A stretch of DNA of 64,000 bases, taken from Amblyomma americanum (taxonomy: Eukaryota; Arthropoda; Arachnida; Ixodida; Ixodidae). The stretch lies in the NCBI RefSeq assembly GCF_052857255.1, contig NC_135498.1:113099723-113163722 (forward strand). The letters run 5' to 3'. This document shows, piece after piece, positions 36,231 through 46,905 of this stretch. How positions within the stretch are numbered: position 1 is the stretch's first letter; the number at the start of each line of letters is the position of its first letter. The position numbers were made by a program, and so were the translations under genes. Under the pieces are notes generated by a model. That model was not told the DNA's origin, searched no databases, and was given only the letters and a program-made list of their open reading frames with translations.

Positions 36231-37514
36231 GTCCCACCCACTTTACCGCGGAAGCAGTGACACAGATCGTTTCTCCTGTTCTCAGCGCGTCCTCCTTCCA
36301 GGAGGTGAGGCGAAGGGTGTCAGTAACTGCGGTAAAATAATGGTAGCTTCCTAAAGTGGGGATTTTTAGGCAGAGTATGCAAAAACGCCCTAGAGGGGCT
36401 CCACAAATGCACGTTCAATTGGAAATAAGGCTCCTATTCTAGAAAAAAATGCTGAAGGGCCCGGTATGAGGGGCCGAGGTTCCAAAGGTCGCCACGTCGC
36501 CCTCACTATTGCCGCGTTGGACAAACAGATGCGATGTCCTGAGGGCGCAGCATTCAACCTCACCTCCGAACGGTGAGAGATGGAACCTTAATTAAGAATG
36601 AAACCTATACAATGGGCATCCAATGAAGCTGTAGCAGGTTTATGGTTTGGTCAAAGCGGCGAGCTTTGAAAGTTCGCTTTGAACTTTTAAATTATCTGCA
36701 TGTTTTGAGACTTAAACACTAGTCAAGCTACTTAAACGCGTGGAACGACGGAGATGATATAATTATTTTAACCCCGATGTCACCTTGCTGCACTGGTCCG
36801 TAAAATTCCGCCGTAGTGTGCACCAGCGTAGTGCAAGGTCTGGCGAGCTCCATGTTAATGCTCACGCGGGTTTTCAAAAGCTCCAGTGACGTTCAGTCAT
36901 AGTGCAAAGATTTATTCCTTTCTCACCATCGAAATCCAGCTGCCTTCCCTAACTCCAATTATTCGGAGACAGCGAAGGACTAAAGTGAATTGCATTTTTC
37001 AGAACTGCGAATGTCAAGTGTGAACTCAAATGTGAGTTTCGAACCGCGCGACATCCAGTTAGACACGCAAGCGTTCTAACAATGGTATCGGAAGTTTGTT
37101 TCGTGAAGTCCATTTATATCGCAGCGTTTCATCGGCACAGTGCTGCGGAATTTCGTTCAATTAAGGAATGCGTGAGGGCGACGTGTTTTTACGGCTTACT
37201 TGACATGCTTTGAGATCAGGCCTTCATAGAAGGCCTCATACCTTTTCCTTGAACACGTACTGAAAATGGTTTCTGAGCTGTTTGGGCTTGTATTGATGCG
37301 CAGGGTGTGTCCCAACTTACGGTTGTGACCTGAACGGCCGATCAAGCCGCTTTATCTATTTGTACTTCCACTTTAGTCATGCTGTCCTTCATTATAGTTT
37401 GATTTTCCCAGCGAGAAGTAGCAGTAGAAAGGGTAATATCTCCAGGCGAGCTGCCTGGATTTCACTATAAATAAACTCTGCCCGTTTCTGCTTCACTGGT
37501 AAACGACCGTCGAT
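36231..37514. other. Unassigned sequence
   Basis: No feature supported. Confidence 0.4.
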
Positions 37515-37669
37515 GAAAAAAATTAGGAAAATGGCAGGTTATACCTGAATACAGGTGCCATGTACAGCATTCTTGGACGAAAGTTTTGAATATCAGAAAA
37601 TTGTAAGGTACTGTTGTGAAAATATCGAATGTAATGTTTCTTTCTTTCGTTGTGCAAAAAATCGTTTTT
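37515..37669 (+). repeat. Left part of dispersed repeat X
   Basis: Matches 8020-8135 (ACTTGG/TTCTTGG, AAAATTGTAAGGTACTGTTGTG, GTGCAAAAAATC). The rest of the same repeat resumes at about 46650, beyond the CR1/L2-type LINE. Confidence 0.6.
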
Positions 37670-38189
37670 AATATTAATTATTGATCCCTCATAGGCCCCG
37701 AAGAGCATTGAGTTAAGGGGACCTCAAGAAAGAGGAATATAAAGAAATAAAAAACAACAATAACGGTACAATTTACGCGGTACAAAGCAAAAAAAAACGA
37801 ACACAAAGATGATTTACAACTAAGCAAAAATAACATCTGAACAAAACAATACGAAATACGTGCGAAATGCGGGTATGTGAAGATGTAGTAATCAAGACAA
37901 ACCAAAAACAATAGTACATCAGACAACAATATATAAGCAACTGAAACTGTAGAACAATATTTGAAATCACACTAAAAGGATAAATGCATGCATAGTGCCG
38001 TTTTAAACTGTATGAGATCAGGACAGGAGATTTTGTTGTCGGGAAGATTATTCCAGAGCCTGAATACTTTAGGTAATGCCGACGAATTAAATGATTTAGC
38101 TTTGCCACGTGTAGAGATGATTATGCAAGCGCGCTGAAGAGCGGAAAGGAGATTCTAGAGGTAGAAACGAGGGGCGGGTGTAAGCATAT

Positions 38190-38562
38190 TGTCACGAAGT
38201 CGTGACTGCACTCCGGAGAGCAGAAATGCAGTGAAACTGGTGTATGAACTAAACTATTTATTTGGGCTGACTTGCATCTACAACGGACTGAATAACTCAG
38301 CGGTTGCGTAGCAACAAGCGTGCTCGGCGGTCGTCGAACAGAATGCCCGCCGCTGTCGGCCGTGCTCAATTTAAAGCTGATAGCGAACTTTCGCGATATA
38401 GCGTGCACAGATACTAGAACATTCCGGAACAACGTAGAATCAGCTCTGCCTGGCTGCGATCAATCGAGATAAATCTAGGCTCGTCTTGCGTCGCAAACAA
38501 AGCGATAAAGTGGCGTGGCGGCAGATTTGAATAAGGAACAAACACAGCAAAGATTCGCGGCA
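38190..38562 (-). repeat. 3' LTR of the decayed gypsy element
   Basis: 373 bp. On the minus strand it begins TGCCGCGAATC and ends CGACTTCGTGACA. It aligns with 43444-43805 over its whole length. Confidence 0.92.
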
Positions 38563-38919
38563 TTACTCCCCTCTCAAAGAAGCATCGACCCGATGCATTA
38601 AAACAAATAATGCGACTAGCAACAGATAAAACGGATCGTGCGGAAATAAACACAGAGTGTGGAAATGCAGCGTCCGTTAGCGCGCACAATAGGGCTTCAG
38701 ACGGACGACATGGACAGACTTCTGGTCGTACGCGGCGTCACTGGGATGCAGTTATTGCGTCAGGGATGACTTCATAATCGAGTTCAACTAGCTGACGAAG
38801 AACCTTGTAAGGGCCGAAATAGCGGCGCAAAAGGTTTTCACTATATCCGCGGCGGAGAATGGGCGCAAAAACCCAAACTTTATCTCCTTGCTTGTATTTC
38901 ACGCTGCGTCTTCGTAGGT

Positions 38920-41900
38920 TATAACGTCTGGCATCGGTCTGCTGCTGGTCTTTGATCCGTAATCAGGCAAGAATTCGAGCTGCTTCTGCGCGTTCAAGGT
39001 AGACAGCGACATCGACGTTCTCTTCTTCGGTAATGTTTGACAGCATGGCGTCTAGCGTGGTCTTTGCCTGCCTGCCATGGATGAGCCTAAAAGGCGTCAT
39101 CCGCCGTGAATGCTGTTCCTCTGTCCGTGATGAGCAATCAGGGGCGCCGTGTCGCAGAAGAATGCACTCCACGAAAAATTTGGCGACTTCTGCTGCTGTT
39201 CCGTTCGGTGGGGCTTTTGCCTCGACGTAGCGGGTCAGGTAGTCGGTCGCTATGATCCACGTATTTCCAGACGTTGACTTTGAGAAAGGACCAAGCAAGT
39301 CCATGCCGATCTGCTGAAAGAGCCTGGAGGGGGTTCTAAGGGGTTCAGAAATACTGCTGGTTGGATGGGAGGGGTCTTTCGTCGCTGATAATCTCGGCAG
39401 GTTTTCACATAATGTGCGACATCTGAAGGCAGTCGGGGCCAGTAATACTTGTCTTGAATGCGGCGGAGGGTGCGAGTAAACCCGAGATGTTCAGCTGTCG
39501 GCTCGTCGTGTGAAGCCTGTGGAACGTCTTCGCGGAGACAAGCAGGTACAACAAGAGGTAGGCTGTTTGGTTCGCTGCGAAGTTCTTCATGAGAACATCT
39601 TTCTGTACACAGAAGGAAGATAGTCCTCGCTTGAATGAGGCGGGGGGTGAAGAAACTTTGCCTTCCAAGTACTCGATGAGGCGTTTTATGTTGGGGTCCG
39701 AGCGTTGCTGCTGGGCAAAAGAGCTGGAGCTGATGGGTCCCAAGAAGGCATAGACGCAATCGGCGTCAGAGTGTTTGCGTCCGGACTTGCAAATGACGGT
39801 GACGTGAAACTCCTGGAAGCGCAGACTCCATCGAGCGAGGCCGCCAGAGGCGCCCTTCAAAGTCGCAAGCCAACACAGCGCGTGGTAATTGCTGACTACC
39901 TTGAACGGTCGTCCGTACAGATAGGGGCGGAATTTCGACGTAGCCCAGATGATGGTAAAGCACTCCTTCTCACTCGTCGAATAGTTAGCCGCGGCCTTGG
40001 AAAGGGCACGGCTAGCGTATGCGATGACTTTCTCCAGCCCGTCACTTCTTTGAATGAGGACGGTGCCTAGGCCCACGCTGCTTGCGTCGGTATGAATTTC
40101 AGTATCGGCGGTTTCATCAAAATGGGCGAGGATCGGTGGGGACTGTAAACGACGCTGAAGTTCTTTGAAGGCTTCTGCTTGCGGGGCTTCCCATTTAAAT
40201 GGCACGTCTGCCTTCGTCAGTTTTCTCAGGGGCTCGGCTTTGCTCGAAAAGTTTTTCACAAACCGTCGGTAATATGCTCAGAGTCTGAGGAATCTGCACA
40301 CTGCTTTCCTATTGGCTGGCGAGGGAAACTGTGCAATAGCAGCAGTTTTCTGAGGGTCTGGGCGTACTCCTTCCTTGCTAACGATGTGGCCTAGAAACAG
40401 CAGTTCTTCATAGGCAAAGTGAAACTTCTTTGCTTTCAGGGTTACGCCAGACGACTTGATGGCGGCTTGTACTGTTTGAAGTCTTTTGAGGTGCTCTTCA
40501 AAGTTCGAGGCGAAGACAACGACGTCATCTAAAAATACCAGACAAATTTTCCACTTCAGGCCTGCCAGCACTGTATCCATTTTTCGCTGAAACGTCGCTG
40601 GTGCGGAACAGAGACTAAATTGCATCACCTTGAACTCGAAGAGCCCATCCGCAGTGATGAATGCCATCTTCTCGAGATCTCTTTCATCGACCTCAAATTG
40701 CCAGTAGCCGCTCTTGAAATCCATCGATGAGAAATACTTGGCGTTGCAAAGCTGGTGAGTTGCGTCGTCGATGCGGGGGAGGGGGTAGACGTCCTTCTTT
40801 GTTATGCTTTCAGGCGACGATAATGAACGCAGAATCGAAGTGCGCAATCTTTCCTCCTCACTGGAACAACCGGTGCCGCCCATAGGCTGTTTGATGGCTG
40901 GATGACGTCGTCGCGAAGCATTTCTTCAAATTGGTACAAGATGGCTTGTCGTTCTCGCGGCGACACACGGTAGGGGCTTTGACGGATAGGTCGGGCGTGC
41001 TGGTCGGTTATAATGCGATGCTTGGCAATCGGCGTTTGTCGGACCTTCGCCGACGATGAAAAACACCCACTGTAGTTTCGAAGCAGATTGTGAAATCAGG
41101 TCTTGTCTCGTCCGGGGCAGGGCTGCTTTGATGACGAAAGTGGGCGAGTTCTCTGGGTCAGACGAATCTTCTGCGGAGGGGTCGGGGAGGGCGCAGGAGT
41201 TCCGTACGTCGGATATATCGTCGAAGAAAGCAATCGTCGTTCCTTTGTTAATTTGCCGATATTCTTCGCTGATGTTAGTCAGCAGTACTTAAGCCTGGCC
41301 ATTGCGGAAATGTGCGATGCGTCTTGCGATGCTGATTCCTCAGTCTAGAAACAACTGCATGTTCCCCTCGATGATTGCTTCAGTGTTAATGGCTTTCGTG
41401 GCACCTGCGGACACGATAACGCTTGAACAGGGTGGGGCGCTCACTTCTTTCTCCAGGACACTCAAGGCAACGTGATGGCTCAGAGTTTTAATCGAAGGGA
41501 TGGCCTCGTCCGTCGAAAGTGTGATCAGCTTCGATCGCAGGTTGATGATTGCCTGATGCGGTAGCACAACAAATGACGCAGTATAGGTATGTCCTTTGAC
41601 AGTCACTCGCGCTGTGCATCGCCCTGGTGGCGTAATGAGGTGGCCCCCTGCGTTGCGAATTTGTGGGCCATCCCAAGCGGTCATAACTTTCCTCAGCTGC
41701 GCAACGAATGTTCCATTCATCACCGAGTAATCGGCTCTTGTGTCGACTAGAGCGGTAACTTTCCGGCCGTTGATAGTCACTTCTAAGTCGGATGTCCTGG
41801 CTCTTGCATTGCAATTCGGCCTCGGCGTTGAGTCACGTCTTTGTCGCGTATGCGAATCGCGGGTGGGGTGTGTCGTCGAAGCTTTTCTCAGTGGCGGCGT

Positions 41901-41940
41901 CGTTTGAAATGCAGTTCGTGTCATGGTCGGGGTTGCCATT
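38920..41940 (-). pseudogene. Gypsy pol, several disabling changes
   Basis: Protease (41340-41939): ALVDTRADYSVM, where the catalytic DTG is DTR. RT (40278-40883): DFKSGYWQ, FLDDVVVF in place of the Y-x-DD box form, LGHIVSKEGVRPDP. RNase H (39405-40259): EIHTDAS, TSEKECFTIIWA, then VSNYHAL, where Asp is Asn, and HSDADCV. Integrase zinc finger: H...H and TCRDYQ, where one Cys is Tyr. The integrase core MDLLGPF..ATDYLTRYVEAKA is joined to RMTPFRLIHGRQ after a deletion that removes the second Asp and the Glu region (38963-39304). Frameshifts separate the pieces. Confidence 0.88.
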
Positions 41941-42282
41941 TTGTGCGGCGTCGGTGCAGCGAGTGCGGCGTCTTCATGCAGCGTAGCGGGAGCAGGGTCT
42001 TCATGGGGCGAGGTAGGTGGAGGATCTTCGACGTTTCGCTCGTGAGCGACCTCACCTCCAGAAGTTGATGTCTTTAGTTTCCCTTATGGGGCCTGGGAGA
42101 CCTTCCTCGTACCGCGGCTGCGTAGTTCCGGTGTGGCCACGCAAAGCGCGAGGCTGACGGCGATGGTGAGCGCGAAAGGCGGATCGGCGTCTCTCACGTA
42201 TGTACTCGTCGATTTCCTGCGGACGTTGGCCAATGCGTGTTAGTGGGGTATCAACGGCAAATCCCTGAAGACCGATACGTCG

Positions 42283-43392
42283 TTACGGGCAATGAAGAAG
42301 AATATGGCCGGCCTCACCGCAATGGAAGCACAACGGCCGGTAGTCGGAAGTCCTCCAGGCGTCGTATTTCCTAGGGCTTGAGCGTCGCTCATAGGCTGGG
42401 TGGGCGTGGGCAGGGAGGCGGCTTTCGGGAACAAGTGGTTCATATCGGAGAGGACGTAGCGGTTGTCGTTGGGGCTGAGGAGTTATTACTGCAGCGGCGT
42501 AGGTCATGGCCTGGGGCTCTGCGGCCGTCGGGGTGCCAAGTGCCTGTTGCACTTCTCCCCGTACCACGTCCATGAGAGTCGCTGCTTGCGGCTGTGGGGA
42601 GGATGGCAGTAATCGGCGTAGCTCATGGCGGAGGATTTCACGGATCAATTCCCGCAAGTTGTCGCTGGTGGTGGTCGTCATGTCCGGACACATTGCACAG
42701 ACAAAGGAAGAGCGGTTGTACGGCCTCCCCCGGACGTCGAGGGTCTTTTCGATCGTGCTAGCTTCTTGCATGAATTCCTCGACTGTTTTTGGCGGCTGTC
42801 GGACGAGGCTGCTAATGAGTTGTGCCTTTACGCCGCGCATGAAAATCTGAAATTTCTTTTGCTCGGTAATCCCGGGGTCAGCGCGGCGAAAGAGGCGCTT
42901 CAATTCTTCCACGTAACCGCGGACGGGCTCATAAGAAAGCTGGATCCTTGACTCGGGGAGTCGTTCGTATCTTTCTTTCCTCACGACACTGGTGAATGCG
43001 TGCAAGAGTTCCTTTTTGAATAGCTCCCATGTCGTTAGGGAAGACTCGTGGTTTTCGTACCACGTGCGTGCGGAGCCATCCAATGAGAAAAATACGTGTC
43101 CAATTTTTGCCGCATCATCCCACTTGTTGAATGATCCCACGCGCTCGAGTTGGTGCAACCATTTTTCGGGGCCTTCGCCTAGGGATCCATTGAACGTTGA
43201 CAGCACCCGCGGCTGCTGCAGTATGATCGGGGTCGACATCTTTGGCGAAGTAGTGGTGCTTGTAGTGGCGTCCTTTCGCTGTCTGGTGCGGTCCGGCCGG
43301 GTCCCGAACTCAGGCTCCTCTCCCTGGAGACGTCGACTGGCTGGCTGAGCTGCTAGCTCCTCCTCAGTTGCAAAGCGCAGAGGGGGCGTCAT
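42283..43392 (-). pseudogene. Gypsy Gag of the decayed element
   Basis: ATG at 43392; 369 codons. A capsid-like region contains KWLHQLERVGSFNKWDD, ARTWYEN, TTWELFKKELLHAF and YVEELKRLFRRADPG. A zinc knuckle CFHCGEAGHILLHC is at the very end (residues about 355-368), after which the frame is lost at 42283. The remaining gag-pol junction (41940-42280) is in other frames. Gag itself has no early stop. Confidence 0.85.
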
Positions 43393-43443
43393 GACTTGAA
43401 GGGGGCGTCCGGTACATGGAAGGGTATCAGCACCTCCACCAGA

Positions 43444-43805
43444 TGTCCCGAAGTTGTGACTGCACTCTGGAGAGCATAAAGGCTGTTAAAATGGTATCTA
43501 AACAAAACACTTTATTTGGGCTGACCTGCGCCCACAATTGACTGAATCACTCAGCGGCGGCGTAGCAACAAGCGCGCTACCAACAATGCCTGCCGCTGTC
43601 AGCCGTGCAAAATTTGAAGCTGATAGCGAACTTTCGATATAAAGCGTGCAAAGTTACTAGAACATGCCGGAACAACGTAGAACCAGCTCTGCCTGGCTGC
43701 GATCAATCGAGATAAAACTAGTCGCGTCTTGCGTCGAAAACAAAGCGAGAAAGTGGCGTGGCGGCAGATCTGAATAATGAACAAACCCTGCAAAGATTCG
43801 CGGCA
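43444..43805 (-). repeat. 5' LTR of the decayed gypsy element
   Basis: 362 bp. On the minus strand it begins TGCCGCGAATC and ends CAACTTCGGGACA, followed by a 2-base spacer and TGGTGGAGGTGCTGATAC (primer-binding site, 43441-43424). Confidence 0.92.
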
Positions 43806-44336
43806 ATATTAGTGAAATAAACACAGAAGTGATACAGGACAAATTTCAAGTATCGGTTTATCATTATGGGTTTTAGGCTGAGAAACACTGGCGAGGGGAC
43901 AATAATTACTAACAATGTACCGGGCAGCTGTGTTTTGAATAGTCTCAAGCTTTTAATTAAGATATTTTTGATGGGGTGACCGTATAGATGCGACGAATTC
44001 CAACTGGGGTCGAACAAAAGTTAGGTATGCGAGTTTACGAATTGAGCTAGGAGAGTTGCGCAGGTTACGGCGTATGAAACCGAGTGTCCTCGACGCTTTG
44101 TTGCAGACTCCTAAATGTATCAAGACCATGAAAGATTTGGTGTGAGCTGAATTTCGATATATTTGTAAGACATAACGTTATATTGGAAGGTGTTAATAAT
44201 GGAGTATTTGAAGTTAGACATATCATGTTTCCTGCTAAATGTAATGGATATATATTTAGCTGGGTTTAGAATCATTTGCCGGTTTTTGCACCAATCAACA
44301 ATAATGCTAAGATGACTTTGAAGGAACAGGTGGTCA

Positions 44337-44587
44337 AAAGCCGCCGCGGTGGCTGAGTGGCTACGGCGCTCGGCTGCTGGCCCGAAAGACGCGGGTTCGA
44401 TCCCGGCCGCGGCGGTCGAATTTCAATGGAGGCGAAATTCTAGAGGCCCGTGTACTGTGGGATGTCAGTGCACGTTAAAGAACCCCAGGTGGTCGAAATT
44501 TCCGGAGATCTTCACTACGGCGTCCTTCATAGTCTGAGTCGCTTTGGGACATTGAATTCCCATACATCAAATAAAATCAAATCAGAT
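44337..44587 (+). mobile_element. Ruka-like SINE, complete copy in the CR1/L2-type RT
   Basis: tRNA-derived head with A box TGGCTGAGTGG (44350-44360) and B box GGTTCGATCC (44394-44403). Body GGAGGCGAAATTCTAGAGGC, GATGTCAGTGCACGTTAAAG, CCCAGGTGGTCGAAATTTCC, and an A/C-rich tail (CATCAAATAAAATCAAATC). Flanked by CAGGTGGTCA (44327-44336) and CAGGTTGTCA (44588-44597), a target duplication with one mismatch. The LINE frame resumes across it. Ruka is a SINE described from ticks; the name is from memory of that family. Confidence 0.9.
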
Positions 44588-44589
44588 CA

Positions 44590-45360
44590 GGTTGTCAGTC
44601 TCGGCAGTAATCTTGCGGTAAACAACACAGCCATCTGCGAAAAGTCGTAAACGGGATTAAATGTTATTAGGAAGGCCGTTAATATAAATTAGTGAATGCA
44701 ACGGTTCAAGTACGCCTTAGAATACACCACATAATAGTGAGGAAGATCCATTGATAACAGTGAAGTGTTGATGAAATGAGAGAAAGTTACGAAGCCAAGG
44801 TAATGTGACAGAATCAAGAGAAAGGGTAGATAATTTAGTAAACAGCCGGCCGTGTGTCACTCTGTCAAACGCTTTTGAGAAATTTAAAAAAATGTAATAT
44901 GTTTGCTGGTTATCGTTCATGTTAAAATGCAAGTCAGTACTGGGTATCACCCGAGTAGCCTTTCCTAAAATAATGCTGATTAGAAAAGAAAAAGTCATTA
45001 CGTTCTAGATGGCCGTAAATGTGGGAAGCGAGAATATTTAAAACTATTTATAGCATATGCCTGTTAACGAGATAGGGCGATAGTTATCAGGTGAGCTTTT
45101 GCTAAAGGTTTTGAAGACACGGATGACCTTGGCAATTTTCCAGTCTGTAGGCAGTTCTCAGGGTGTTAAAGATTGCTGAAATATATTACACAGAATCTGG
45201 CTGGAAATTGAAATGGAGTTTTTAAGAATCTTCGAGTTTATGTCGTCCACTCCGACAGATGAGGATAACTGAAGGATTATAATGACTGATGCAATTCTCT
45301 TGGCACTAATGCTGTTAGGCTCCATGAATGGGTAGTCAGAGTCGGGAAGAATAGGCACAC
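44590..45360 (-). pseudogene. CR1/L2-type reverse transcriptase, N-terminal and palm part
   Basis: 45158-45358 holds the RT entry (SSSVGVDDINSKILKN). 44717-44998 has TYYIFLNFSKAFDRVTHGRLFTKL, WLRNFLSFHQHFTVINGSSS. Below it, in other frames, come LIYINGLPNNI and LFADGCVVYRKITAET, the FADD box with the second Asp changed to Gly. The rest of RT follows below the SINE (44330-43810: DWCKNRQMILNPAKYISITFSRK). Confidence 0.8.
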
Positions 45361-45881
45361 TGGAATGAGCTCCTTAGTAAATACTGGTGGAAAAGTCTGT
45401 TAAGCGCCGTCGGACATTCAGTGTCATCTAGCGGCAACCCATCACTATTGTGTAGTTGTATGAAGTGTCGTTTACATTCGGGAGATAGAGTTTGTTAAAA
45501 CTTCTTAGGATTAGTCTACAAAAGCATTGGGAGATCATGAGTAAAGTATTTGTTTTTGACAGCGGTATAGCAGAACAGAGTGTTTTCGGGCACTGTTTAT
45601 GGCTATCGAACCAGGATGGGGAGGGAGCAGATTTGGCTTGTCGGTACAAGCACCTCCTTTTATTTCCTAATCGACGGAGGGCCTTGTCGAACCATGGACT
45701 GGTTTTGTCATTAGGTATTGAAATTAGCGGAACATGCTTGCCTATCAGCGTAGGCAGTTTGTGTTTGAAAAGCAATTAGTTGGCTTGAATAGATCGTTGG
45801 TTACTTCGCAGCAAAAATTCTTCATTGAAAATTTCGGTAAGCTCTGTATTTCTCTCACTATATCTTGCTTTACTGTAATAT

Positions 45882-46613
45882 CTAATGCTTTCTTATTTTA
45901 CCTGCAAACAAACTTGGAACTAGAATTTCAAACTGCAGAAACTTATGGTCGCTAAATCCATGAAGGTGCGTCACCGGCCCTATGGTATCGGGAGCGGTGG
46001 CTAAAGCTAAATCTAGTATATTAGAACCACAGGTATTCCGGCTAATGACATAAAATAAGTTGAAATTCAAAGTTAATTTAACAAATTATTTTGCAACAGT
46101 ACGAGATGAAGACATATTAACCGAATATTTTCGAGGAAAATTGAAATCACCGAGAAAGAAAATGTTACTGGGCGCACATTGGTCAACAGCGGCAGAAATG
46201 CTATACCGGATATTATGAATGGAAGATATCCCACAGTCAGGTGGGCGGTAACGCACCCCAATAAGAAGGTTTGAAGGGACAGTTTTGAAGGTGGCCAGTA
46301 CTATTTCGAGGTCAAAGTTTGATGCAATAGCGATGGAAGGTAATGTTCTTTTGATTGCAATGAGCACCACACCCCCTCTTTTATTTATACGGTCATGTCT
46401 GTAGTTATTGTAAGCATGGTCGTCGGGAAAGATTTCACACTCTTCGATACCGACCTGCAACCAAGTCTCTGTTAAAGCAACTATACCAGATTCACTATCT
46501 TCTAGAAAGGAACAGAACTGATCGCGTTTAGGCACTAGGCTTCTGATATTAGGAAATGAAAGGGACAGTTTCGGGGCGGAAGTAGATGACGTGAGTTGGG
46601 GACGCCGTCGCAA
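45882..46613 (-). pseudogene. CR1/L2-type endonuclease
   Basis: Frame 46086-46613 begins KLSLSFPNIRSLVPKRDQF and has ALTETWL (catalytic Glu), RGGVVLIAIK, GVRYRPPD and FFLGDFNFP. The second frame (45882-46070) holds NILDLAL and GFSDHKFLQF (the SDH box). One frameshift near 46080 lies between them. Confidence 0.82.
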
Positions 46614-46649
46614 GCTGGCAGCATTGCCTAGCTATTGTGAGACTAGAGT

Positions 46650-46905
46650 AAACGAGAACTACTTTCATCGTTTGCATCAAGCAGTTAAGAGCGCCATAGG
46701 AAACCAATGGGGTACGCTTTTGACGATAGCAAAATGTTAATAGGAAACAAATGCATGCCTGTCGACGGGAGATCTCAGGAAAAATTGATCGTTATAGTGA
46801 AATCTTACAATAGATAAGCATTTACGCTCACAAGCTATTTCCCGTTTAAAAGTGCTTTTGTCCAAATTTGTGGGCCATATAGGTGAGGAAGGTATCTTTA
46901 TATCG
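46650..46905 (+). repeat. Right part of dispersed repeat X
   Basis: Matches 8140-8410 (TTTCATCGTTTGCATC, ACGCTTTTGACGATAGCAAA, GTGAAATCTTACAATAGATA, AAGTGCTTTTGTCC). Confidence 0.6.

Larger units (their letters stand above)
38190..43805 (-). mobile_element. Complete but decayed Ty3/gypsy element with both LTRs
   Basis: LTRs at 38190-38562 and 43444-43805 in direct orientation, flanked by ATAT at 38186-38189 and 43806-43809 (4-bp target duplication). Primer-binding site at 43424-43441, polypurine tract GAGAGGGGAGTAA at 38563-38575. Gag at the right, pol at the left. LTRs differ at many positions and by small indels, so the insertion is not recent. It lies inside the CR1/L2-type LINE. Confidence 0.93.
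37670..46640 (-). mobile_element. CR1/L2-type LINE, degraded, with gypsy and SINE insertions
   Basis: Minus-strand order: endonuclease (46613-45882), linker (45775-45428), RT (about 45358-43810), then the RT C-terminus and 3' region (38189-37670). There is no RNase H, and the motif style (IFLNFSKAFDRVTHGRL, LIYINGLPNNI, LFADGCVVYR) points to CR1/L2. It is interrupted by a gypsy element (38190-43805) and a Ruka SINE (44337-44587). It sits within repeat X. Frameshifts and stops throughout. Confidence 0.8.

Noticed and set aside
44341..44410. Possible tRNA gene
   Set aside because: It has A and B boxes but is the head of a Ruka-like SINE with a complete body, tail and target duplication. The same holds for 14987 and 57748.
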